A stretch of 64,000 bases of DNA from positions 310,001-374,000 of the forward strand of contig JAGTJL010000027.1 of the NCBI GenBank assembly GCA_020746875.1, given 5' to 3'. Below the pieces are notes generated by a model that saw only the letters and a program-made list of their open reading frames with translations, was not told the origin of the DNA and made no database searches. The translations under genes and the position numbers were made by a program. The DNA is from Rhexocercosporidium sp. MPI-PUGE-AT-0058. Its lineage: Eukaryota > Ascomycota > Leotiomycetes > Helotiales. Positions 12,190 to 22,571 of this stretch are shown here, piece after piece. How positions within the stretch are numbered: the first letter of the stretch is position 1; every line of letters begins with the position of its first letter.

Positions 12190-12857
12190 CTCGTCTTTTG
12201 AAGCGCAGGAAGTTCTCTAGCCTGTAGATATGTGCGTCTTTCGATGCGAGTTCCATTCGATTGCGGTATTTCGTGAAGGCTGTAGGTGGCTGAATCGTCG
12301 AGTGGTGAAGCATTGTTCAACGTGGCGACATACAGGATCTGGGGACTGTTTTGTTGAGCTTGTGTGTTGATAGCAGACTGACTATTGGATTCGATTTTCC
12401 TCCTGACGTGGACGCGTTTCGTTATCCGAGGCATGTGATATTCGGCAAGGACGAGACAGCCACAGCCGATGGGAAGAATGTGGGAGTAGGAGTACGAGCG
12501 TTGCAAAAACATCATCTGAGTTCAGACTTCCCAATTAAAGGGACGCATTGGATCGTTTGAGTTGCATTACTGTATTTGAACCCTTGACCATATGATGCCT
12601 TGGACTCTGGAGGTTTTTGTTGATGTCAAAACTACCCCGCCACCGCCAAGCGATTGTCAGGGGAAGCAAGCTGATGCAGAGGGGTGTGATCGAGTGGAAA
12701 GGCTCTGAGTCAGCGTTTCGAACAGGAAATTATTTTATGTAATTATCATAATTTGACTAGAACTTATTTTAATAATAAGAAGTGATCGCCATAAATTTTG
12801 TATTCTCTGTGTTGAATTCGTATATCCCTCTAGCATATGAGTTTATCTCCCTTCAAA
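12190..12857. other. Intergenic region upstream of lipase
   Basis: This holds the promoter side of the lipase gene and an AT-rich stretch near 12720-12790. Short ORFs have no recognisable domain and no clear splice link to the lipase. Confidence 0.4.
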
Positions 12858-13195
12858 ATGACCAACTCTTTCGCAACTTCGGCTCAAGATTTATTCCACA
12901 ACCGGTTGATATCTCCTACTATCGCCGCTTCACTTGCACAACCTATATTCTCCGTACCCTCCGCAAATCTGACTACGCTGCTGGATTCTCGACTGCCAAG
13001 GACTTAGGAAAGAAGCTCGTCGAGGCTTTAAGATTTATTGCTGCTGAGATTGGATGCTCCAAATGCATCTTAAACTGCATGGAGAAGAATGTTATGTTCT
13101 ATCCTAAGTGCGGGTATGAGCAGTCGGGGTTGGAGATGGCGATGTACATTGGTGAAGAAGCGGGTGAGGAACGGGCTGCTAGAATGAAGGAATGA
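12858..13195 (+). pseudogene. Broken gna1-like glucosamine-6-phosphate N-acetyltransferase copy
   Basis: Pieces of a Gna1-type acetyltransferase (the UDP-GlcNAc pathway enzyme) appear in order but not in one frame. From ATG 12858 one frame gives MTNSF... and LISPTIAASLAQ, like the Gna1 N-terminus. Around 12940-12950 the similarity moves to another frame with YILRTLRKSDYAAGF. That runs directly into KKLVEALRFIAAEIGCSKC and YPKCGYEQSGLEMAMY, the C-terminal part. The central region, which should contain the acetyl-CoA-binding loop (about 60-70 residues in the family), is missing. I therefore read it as a frameshifted copy with an internal deletion; the working gene should be elsewhere in the genome. 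Similarity is judged from memory of the family. Confidence 0.72.
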
Positions 13196-14243
13196 ATCTT
13201 CATCGTCTTAGCTCTTGGTTTGAAGTCCAGCTGTATGAACTCAGGCTTTCAGTGATGAACAGAATTCAGTAGGAGAGTAGGTCTTTGGAACTTACCTTAA
13301 CTATAATTCATCCTTCTCAGTAATTACTAACCTTCTAATATTGCCCTCTTATCTACCTGACATTGCTCATTCAACTCTCTCTATACGATTGCAATCATAC
13401 CTAAAGTTGTTCTGGGAAGGAATAGATGACACCTGTAGAAGTCGCTCCTGCCTCGCTTATCTAGCCAAACATGTCAATATCTGCCATCCAAATACCAAGG
13501 AACACCTGTTACAACAATACATTCTTTTCTAGCACTCGATTACGACTCTGAAACATTCTTTCTTGCAATCAGAGATAATAACAAGATGTCTAGCAAGCTA
13601 AAGGGTATCCAAGGCGACCGGCGCGACACGTCGGATGAAATCGCTGCGGGTGCAGCCATCGACAACAAGTCAGAGACTGTTCCTGGAGGAGAACGAGATT
13701 GATCATCAGCTCGGCATCTGGAGGCCTGCAATCGCAATGTGAAACTCCTGTCCCGCAGATCAATCCAAGATCACCTACAGCAGGGAAGTCTTCTGTTGGA
13801 ATCACTCTTCACGGCAGTGGGGGAACCAAATGGGGAAAGTGGTCAAACTCAGCTAGAGCTCTATCTTCTAGCTACGAATATAGCTCTGGTATTGGATTCC
13901 CGAGGCCAGAGTGTAGCAGCCTCGAATTAAGGCATGTTGCGTGGCGGGACTCCCAGTAAAGGGCATTTTTTGACTATTAGACCAAAAGATTGGGTGTGAT
14001 TGAGCTTATTTGTTGTGCATGAATGCGGTTTGGAAACTAGCATAAATCTATCCGTATTAGGAGTTAATGTTCCAGATACAGTCATTGTACTCATTACTCA
14101 GGTACTCTTAGTTCCGTACCACAGCCATTTTTGTAGATCAATAAGAAACTCAAGCTGCACGACCATAACTCGGCTGAGCCGCTATCGGCGAGCCCTTCCG
14201 ACCTCGATAAATTTCTGACCAATAATTACCCCACAAAATCGTT
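13196..14243. other. Intergenic region with small broken ORF
   Basis: Most of this is featureless. At 13586 an ATG opens a frame (MSSKLKGIQGDRRD...) of 38 codons that meets TGA near 13700. It then continues open in the same frame for about 75 codons (SARHLEACNRNVKLL...) to 13930. It could be a relic with one nonsense codon or chance; I know no family for it. Confidence 0.25.
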
Positions 14244-17200
14244 TCACTCGAGAACCGATTTCAGATACTTCGTCAGTCAGCCAAAATATCCGAGAACACC
14301 CAAATCCGGGGGACAAACCTGTAAAGTACTCATCCCAATTCCGCTCTCCTCAAGAGGATCCTGGCCAAATGTCACTTTGGCGAGGAGTTTCTTTCGCTTT
14401 TGGATCTCGATAACTTGCTATTCGGGTATCAGCTCTGCAAATTGCTCAGCAAGATGATGATCTATTTGATAGGCATACCTCTTCGAAAGAATCTCGCATC
14501 AAATAACGAATGGTCGTCACGCTTCGTTTCTGACCTACGCGATGGACGCGGCAGAGGGCTTGCTCTTCGATCATAGGGTTCCAGTGCGGTTCCATGAGGT
14601 AGGCGCGAGATGCTGCTGTGAGATCTAGTCTATGAGGATGTCAGTTGGGTCCGCTCGAAGAAGTGTGAGGAGTCCTTACCCAGCACCACCACATGTGATT
14701 GAGACGAGTATGACACGAAGAGAATTATCCTTCTCAAAAGAGCGCAGAGCTCGAGTACGTTTTGAGAGAGATGTCCTGCCGTCGATCCGAGTGTAAAGAA
14801 TACCACTGTCGTCGAGCATTATCTGGATGAGGTCGAGAGTATATGTCCAATACGAGAACACGACACTATCATAAGTCAGTAGAGCCGAGGAACAGACGTT
14901 TTGTTTACCCCCCTTTTCTCGACTGGAGAGTAGTGTGTCAAGTCCGCCACAAGTGCTTTGATCTTGGTTGGCATCGATTCTCGGGGGTAGGATCGATAAG
15001 CGTCCAATGATGAGGATGAGGTCATGCTCATAGGACTGTTTGCCATTTCAACATCGTCGCGAACGTTGCAAGGACGATTGGGAGTTAACCCAGCCTCAGT
15101 TGTACAACTAATGCAAATATCAGACCGTGCACTGAAAGATGCCGGTTTGAGCATTGCAAGATCTGGCGTGTCCTCGACAACATCCTGGAGAAGATCCATG
15201 CCGCACTGAGAGCAGCTATAGTAGCCACCGACAAGACCCTCCAAAACCCCTTCGCTGCAGCCAAGACTTGGGTCTGCCTGGAAGCTCGGCCCACTCAGGT
15301 TCTGACCTGGTGTCTGCATCAGTATGTTGAATTGCGCGAGTTGGCCGTGACTACAGATCAGTCGAAGAGTGTTGAGGCGCTGCAATGCGTTGAAAGTAGT
15401 CCTGGCCGGACCTGAACAGGAGATTGTATCTTGTAATAGAGCTACTGTCTGTCTTTTGGTATCTTCGTGCATTCTCAATTCTTGTGTTGTGAAGTCTAGA
15501 TGATGAATGAAGTCCTGTCTTTGGGGGAGGTCGACGACCGCTTTAGAACGGGCAATGGTGATGGCCCGGACTAGGATTTTCAGTCTCAGGTATCCTTGAT
15601 CGTCACCCCGGCGCCATGGGCGAGAGATATGCTCATCGAAATTTTCCTGCTTGTTGTAAGGGTAAACTCGTAAGAATTTGACGATGCTGGCGAAATCTGT
15701 GAGTTTATTTTGGATGGGTGTTCCAGTGATCGCCCATCGATTTCCTGATCGAAGAGCACAACACGCTTGTGCTAAGTGGCTCTGGGGATTTTGAATTGTA
15801 TGAGCTACAGATTAGTTAAGTAAGGCATGGTTATGTAAGTGGTTGCTGGAAGGACATACCTTCATCCAAGACAATCCGATGCCAGTCTATTGAAAAGATT
15901 GAGTCTGTGACGTTTTTAGCATCAACCCCTTTTCTCCACAGAGAAGATACAGTGTGATATGTGGTAATGACAACGTTATATTGCCCAAGCTTATCAACAA
16001 CTTTCTTCTTTTGACCATGAAACACAAAGACGCTGAGCGGCTTTTGTTTGAGATGCCTGAATAGCGCTTTAGCTTTCTTTATTCCATCGAAAGGTGGATG
16101 CAAAACTTACACTCGGAACTGTTTTTGCCACGACTGTATCACTAAATGCTGTCAACAGAAAGTGTCTGAGCTAAGATTAGAGATCTTACGAGGAGGTGGG
16201 ACAATAAGAAGGGTTGTTTTGACTGTGGCGCGACCCACATTGTTGGGAGTCATGGGAGGGGTTAGGAAAGAGTCTGCTGCCTCAACATCGGCCGCGATCA
16301 AGCAAATCATACTGAGCGTCTTGCCGAGCCCCATATCGTCAGCTAAAAGGCCACCTTGAAACCCGGCAGGCGGCTCTCCTTGGGCATGTCCAGCGATATT
16401 GTTAGTGTAGCTGTTGGATGGTTTAGTAAGTCGAAATTGAACTGATACCAAATGTATTACCTAACTCGTCCAAAAGCATCCCTCCTCGCAGTCCAGACGT
16501 CTCGACACCCATCCAGCTGCCATCCTTGCTCACGCCGCAGCATGAACGTAAGTGCCTGTTTTTGGTGACTGGCCGCATAATCAGCATTTAGCTTCGCTCC
16601 ATCAATTTGAGAGGGGGCCAACGGGAAGAGCGACGTTGTCACAGATTCTGATGCCTCTGTCTCCTCAAGATTCTCCTTGTCGTTCATCAATTCGGCCAAA
16701 AGGTCTGGCCCAACCTCTAGACGCTCCACTCCTAGATTGCCGAGAGGGCATTCAAGTGAGTCCGTCATCATGACATCCTCAGTCTCAGGCGGTATGATAT
16801 GGGGGTTTCGGTATGGAACTCGTCGCTCGCAGCCTATCGGATCTTGCAGGTATGTTCGGTACTGAGATAAAAAATGGCCAATTCCTTCTTCGAGTGCGGG
16901 CGGACCGTATAAAATAACATTCAATGACCATAATGACGCATTTTTCTGCCCCCGTCGGCTCTTTGTCTGATCTTTTACTCCATCTCTAGCCTGGCAATAT
17001 AGTTGTGTTTCGACTGCATTGATAGATTCTAACTGTTCTAGTATCGAGACATGAAGTGGGTTCGTGATTTCGTATCGTTGTTGTGCATGTTTGTCTAGGG
17101 TTCGAAGGATATTGGGTTGCTCAAATACAACCGGATTGGTCTTCGAAGACTCGACGTAGTTTTGGCCCAGCCTTACGGGTATGTTTGCCAACTATACCAT

Positions 17201-17542
17201 AGATTAATTGTACATCTTAGAGATGGAAAAAAAAACAGTCCGACTCACCATACCATAGCAGCATTTTTGAAAATTGAACTGGCAATCCCCAACCGCTGCC
17301 CCGCTATCATTGTGCCAGTTGCTGTGTTCCGAATCGCTTTCGGCCCCGCCCTCCAAGTATTCTGGCAGATTTTCATCTCTATTGTATTGTGAATCTGGAT
17401 AGGGAATAGTCTGCGGCGAGTTGTGGTTGCTGTGTTGGAAACATGATAAATGTATCTGGTGGTCGTTGGGGCCATTGAGTCGTCTCCGCTTTGAGCCTCG
17501 AGCTTCTGCGGCCTGCTCCCTCGAACCTAAATGTGACTCCAT
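14244..17542 (-). CDS. RAD5/HLTF-like SNF2 helicase, frame broken at one splice site
   Basis: SWI2/SNF2 ATPase of the RAD5/HLTF type. Exons inferred: 17542-17249, 17191-16461, 16410-16190, 16141-16111, 16056-15860, 15804-14909, 14865-14680, 14629-14479, 14417-14319 and 14267-14244 (about 942 aa if the frame is continuous). Motifs in order: QGGLLADDMGLGKT (Walker A), LIVPPP, DWHRIVLDEAH (DEAH, rebuilt across an intron), WAITGTPIQNK, then a Cys-pair insert CSQCGMDL and CISC, then VVFSYWT, YTRIDGRTS, VILVSITCGGAG, LDLTAASRAYLMEPHWNP and CRVHRVGQ, ending LQYLKSVLE. Such proteins remodel chromatin or act in damage tolerance. The usual RING is replaced by the short CxxC pairs. The donor after exon 6 sits in a run of six G and leaves the next exon out of frame by one base. 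The N-terminus may have a further upstream exon, since a plausible acceptor lies just before the chosen ATG. Confidence 0.82.
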
Positions 17543-17812
17543 GAAGCTCTTAGCTGCGTCGATTCCATGACTCTGCAAGCACAATCGCAAGTATTGCGTC
17601 TATGAAATTCAGAGAGAGGGGTATGAGGATGGAGAATAGATTTGTAGAATGCTGCCAGCCTCTCCTTAGCCCCATTGCCAATTGCTACGGCAGTGTGCCT
17701 TGCAGAACGCCTGCAGCCAGCACTGCATTTGTACAGCCTCGGTGTCGATTTTGCAACATTTCATCCCTCATCCTCATGACATCTGTACTGTAGAGCTCAT
17801 TCTGTCGTGGCG

Positions 17813-20800
17813 ATGGATAACTCGAAGAACATCATTGCGGATGCCTTCAACAAGTTGACTGCTACGATAACAGAGGAGCATGCTCACGACTTTGCTTCTA
17901 CGACACTCGAGGCGGTTTGGAAGGCAGTACGGGACATCGACAGCTCCCAACGTCAGCGACAATCAGCCCAGAACCTCGGCCGCATCAAGCCTCTATTGCA
18001 AGGCATCGAGAAATATTCTAAAGTAATAGAGGTTTTGTGCAATGGAACGCCATATCTTCCATATGTTTGGGTATAGTTTCCCCAGCTCGTTACATGTTTC
18101 TAGCGAGGTTGCTAATAAATGTATCAGGCTCCGATCAAGCTCATGGTTCAGGTACAACACAAGACTGCATACCCCCGGAGAACTATCTGACACCCTTAAT
18201 AGTTTGCGAGCCAGCACTGTGAAGTTTTCGAATCACTACTGGCCGCCTATGCGGACATTGGTGCAGTCCTTCCCCGGTTCGACAGATTCGAGAAGGCTTT
18301 CAGCGATATTCCCAGCTTTCGAGTTGCTCTTGCAAATATGTACAAGATAATACTCGACTTCCATCGGAAAGCCTACAAGCTTTTGTCTCGAAGAGGTGAT
18401 TGTTTCCCCTTCGCGGTACTTCAATTTTTCTAACACCCGCTCAGCATGGCACGTACTGTTCCTATCTCTGTGGACGGATTATAAGACGAGATTCTCTAGC
18501 ATCATTGACGGATTGAAAACCCAACGAGATTTTCTTGATACAGAAGCCATGTCGATCCATATGTCCCAATCGAAGGATGCACGCGAGAAGCTGCAAACCG
18601 AGATCCAAGAAAATCAGAGAAACGCTGTGGTTATACTTGAACAACTAGAGTCCAAGGCAAAGATTTCAAGACTACAGCATGCTGTCGCATGGCTTTCTGT
18701 AGATGACAAGACTCAAGAGTACAACTTCGAAACAATCTCGAATAGAAGACACGACAAGACGTGTCAATGGATCGCGAAAAACGATCAATTGCTTTCCTGG
18801 AAAAAGGATGACGAGAAGCATTCTCTGCTTTGGCTCAATGGAAAGCCTGGAGCTGGCAAGCAAAGATAATTATCTTTTTGGACTCATTTCTGACATAGCA
18901 TAGGGAAAAGCGTCATGTGCTCTTACATACTGCAGCTACTGGAAAAACCTTCAAGTCAACATCATGTATCGTACTACTTTTGCAACAGCCAAGAGTCCGG
19001 TAACATATGCAGCCAAATTCTAAGAACGATCGCTTTGCAGTTGCTGAGACGCAAGGTGGATCTAGCTTCACTAATCGCAAATCAATATGTGTACTTAGGG
19101 ACAAGCTGCGGCATGGCTCAGTTGAGGACTCTTCTTCCTCAAATGCTAGAGACCCTTGAATCAACGAGAATCATAATTGATGGTCTTGATGAGTGCCCTG
19201 AGTTGGAGACTCAAGTATCGATTCTCAGAGAGCTCCAGCGGCTTCTGGGGAAGGATTTGCATTGCAAAGTCATTATTTCAAGTAGGCGAGAGGTCAAAAT
19301 TGCCGAGAAACTGTCGCGGAAACCTCAAATACAGCTCGATGGACGCCAGGAGGTCGAATCTGACATACGCTTATACGTCAAGTACAAAATTGGATCGATA
19401 GAGACTGCTGATCACGAGCTTCGTGCGAAAATTGAGTCAATCTTGGTAGAGAAAGCAAACGGTAGATTTAATGTTCGACCAGATGTGTGAGTTTCACTGA
19501 CGACCTCACAGGAATGTTTCTCTGGGTCCGACTCGTTGTGGATGAGCTGCGAGCGTGTGGCAGCGACTGGGAATTGGAAGAGAAGGCAGAAAGTCTCCCG
19601 CGGGGACTAAAGAAAGCGTATGCTTCTCATTATTTAATGGACACAGCTTACTGACTTTAACAGATACGGCCGCATTCTTGACCGTATCATGGACGAGACG
19701 CACTCTGACTACCCTCGATCGCTGGCCATCAAGATCTTGGAATGGTTAGCATGCTCGTACCGGCCGCTGAAGATCTTTGAACTTCTCGATGGTATTGTGT
19801 TCAAAGTCGGCTGCACGCAGCTCAACAGTCGTACCAAGATGCGGAAGGCTGTCCTAGATTCTTGCCGACCACTTATTGAAGACGGCCCTTCGGGTACTAT
19901 CGATTTTGTGCACTTTTCTGCCAAAGAGTTACTACCGCTTATAGATTTTACATGACCCATGGCTAACTACTGTTAGGTACGTCCTAGATGAAGAGTACAG
20001 ACAATCAACGACTTTCATCAGTCGCGAGAAAGCGAACCTGAACATTTGTTTCTCTTGTGTCGCATATCTGAATACCAGTTTTGGTCTACTTCCCCATATA
20101 TCCACATCTCAGTCGAGGTACACCTTGGTCCTTTCCGGCTTCCACGGGTTGCAGCTCTACGCCAACTCTTTCTTTGCCAAGCATCTCGTGGCATACTTGA
20201 ATTCCCTCGCAGGCTCCAGAAGCCGAGCGGCGCCTGAACTCGTTGCAGAACTACAAAGCCTTCGTCAATTCTCGAAGCATACAGATGTTGAGGGCACATT
20301 GTCGAACTCAGCAGCGTTCAACCTCGACGCCCTTAATGAATCTCCTCAACTCATGTCATTTATGCTGCAGCTCATCACATTCAGGGAATCGGTGAAACAA
20401 AAAGAAGGATCCAGCGAGATGGTAAAGTCTCCAGAGGGTCAGATATTCTTTTAATTCACATTACCCATCACTAACGAGAAACAGAAATTTCGCTTGAGTC
20501 TTGCTCACTTGACCCAACATATTTCAGCGAAGCACGCAATGTCTACCAAGAATCTGTAGAAATTCTCCTCGGCTCCCAGGCCATAGATTCCTTGTCTGGA
20601 ATCGATACTAGAGCTCGTGCCAACTTTGCGCAGATTTTCGGGCCTGCGGCTTACGTGTGCCGCTACTTGCATTGCAGCAAAGCAACTGACGGATTCGATT
20701 CACTAAAGAAACGTGAGACACACGAAGCAGCTCATCAACGAAAGTTCCGCTGCACAGACACATCGTGTGCAAGCTTCGCTATGGGGTTCACTACGAAGAA

Positions 20801-21515
20801 CGCATTGTGTCGCCATAACGAGAAATGGCATCGTATTGCGACCGAGTTCACTAGGCTCCTTGTCCTCTTACTCGGTAATCCATCGACCAAAGGAATCAGT
20901 CTAGCTGATCGGGAGCACAGAGAACAGTCAAGAATGATGCAACATTACCAAGCATCCAGTCCAGGCTCGTCCTCTTCGCATTCCGATAGTGTCATTGAAG
21001 AGGTAGCTGGGTTTGAGTCTCGTCCTTTATCTCCGAGAATGGAATCTGAATTGGGTGAGCAAGCATACCCACAATACTCACCAAATGGAACAAAATTAGA
21101 TCAGCAACGGAAAAGCCCCGTTCTGGAGAAAAGTTTACCTGAAAGGGCCGATTCAAGGGACGCGCCTAACGCAGTTCACTGCAAAGACCAGGTGGCTGAA
21201 GAGCTTGTCCTCATCGGAGCCTCTTGGAAATCGAGTGGGCGGATACATTGCCAGCATCGCCAATGCTCCGAGACGTTCTGCTCCCCCAAAGACTTTCTAA
21301 GCCACTTCAGCGCAGTTCACTTCAATCTGACTACAGCGAACACCGTCTGTATATGCATATGTGGAGATTGTAATGAACAGACGAATGACGTTCTGGGCCT
21401 TTGCTCTAGGTGTAAATCGCATGGCAACATGGAATTGCGATTTTACGGACTCTTTGGCTTGAAGGTCATCTCTGGCCAACCCCTGCCAGTCCCAGCAACG
21501 AGCAGCGTCGTATAG
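17813..21515 (+). CDS. NACHT-domain NLR-like protein with C2H2 zinc fingers
   Basis: Nine exons: 17813-18070, 18128-18151, 18203-18395, 18445-18855, 18904-19461, 19512-19617, 19664-19927, 19977-20437 and 20485-21515, giving 1101 aa in one frame. The N-terminal ~270 residues are a helical domain typical of fungal NACHT proteins (YLPYVW, APIKLMVQ, VLPRFDRF). The P-loop GKPGAGKS near residue 290 is rebuilt across a GC-AG intron. Then come the Walker B-like RIIIDGLDECPE, VIISSRRE, MFLWVRLVVDEL and a winged-helix-like stretch ending FVHFSAKEYVLDEEYRQ. The C-terminal third has two C2H2 fingers near residues 815-875 and a third near 1010. Fungal NLR-like STAND proteins act in nonself recognition and programmed cell death; the role here is inferred. 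It is divergent from the helicase gene, 270 bp away. Confidence 0.86.
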
Positions 21516-22571
21516 GCATGAAATCTATCACTCATCTCCTCTGGTTGTGCAGTATCTCACCGCGCAAAGTCTCTAGGAAAGATCAATGCAAACGTTGGAA
21601 ATTGTGTTGTGGGGCCGTGCTTGTCATATGTGGTGGTCTAGTTTGGGTTCAAGTAAGGAGTGAGAGCTGTCCCCAGAGAATTGAAAGGGAGGAAGTTTCC
21701 AGAATGCTTAGTTTCTGTTGCTTGAGCAGCAGGGGAGGCCAAATTGCGATTGAAAATGCAGCCGAAATTTACGACAAGATAAGGCAAGCAAGCTCTATTT
21801 GGAGTCAGGGTAGAAATGCTCCTGGACCCGGAGGGTCCCACCAGGCCTGCTATTGTTGAACCTGCGCTAGGAAATGAATTGAAACAGGTCGCGGTATAAT
21901 CATCCGGAATTTGCTTCTAGTATAATCTCTAGTATGCTCTTATGCTCAAAGAAATTGTGTCATTGTAGAGTTTGTAGAGAAGGAATACAGGCGGGCGAGA
22001 TTACCCAAAAATACAAAATTGGAGCGTCGGATAGTATCCAGCAAATAACACTGTTACAGTGCGCATCCGTATGAAGTGTACATAAGTTGTGTGGATGATG
22101 CCGACATGTCTTTCCTGCTTATAATCCGCCAAAAATGTTGGTGGTCCGAATGCCAAAGTAGATGTCAGCTTTTGCATGTATCTTATGTCATAATCTCACT
22201 TCACCACGGGTCATACGCATGCCATCGCCGGAATTAGAAACATTTGAAGTGAAGATAATGAATGCATGGAATTTTCTTCTCTCTAACAAGAAAGGAGCCT
22301 CTAAGCGCGCTAAAGCAATCGAACTCAAGTATTTCCAACTTGCGCGACCACACTTGGCATCGAATCAAAGGGTATAGAACAAACAGGTACGCTGGAATAC
22401 AAAACAAGTACAATCCTTCATCTGATCTCATCTCATGTGTCATTTCATCGAATCCTCGCTTTTCTCAATCCAAGTCACCCCGCTATGTCCATTACATCCT
22501 CCACCAAGCATCGTACATCCTCCCCTGTAAATCCCATTTCACATCAGGAAAGAGAAAGTCGGACGGGAGAT
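21516..22571. other. Intergenic region
   Basis: About 1 kb between convergent genes. Short ORFs only, with no domain or repeat that I can support. Confidence 0.4.

Noticed and set aside
13586..13930. Small gene with one in-frame TGA
   Set aside because: Open on both sides of the stop but only about 120 codons, with no recognised family; kept only as a note in the intergenic entry.
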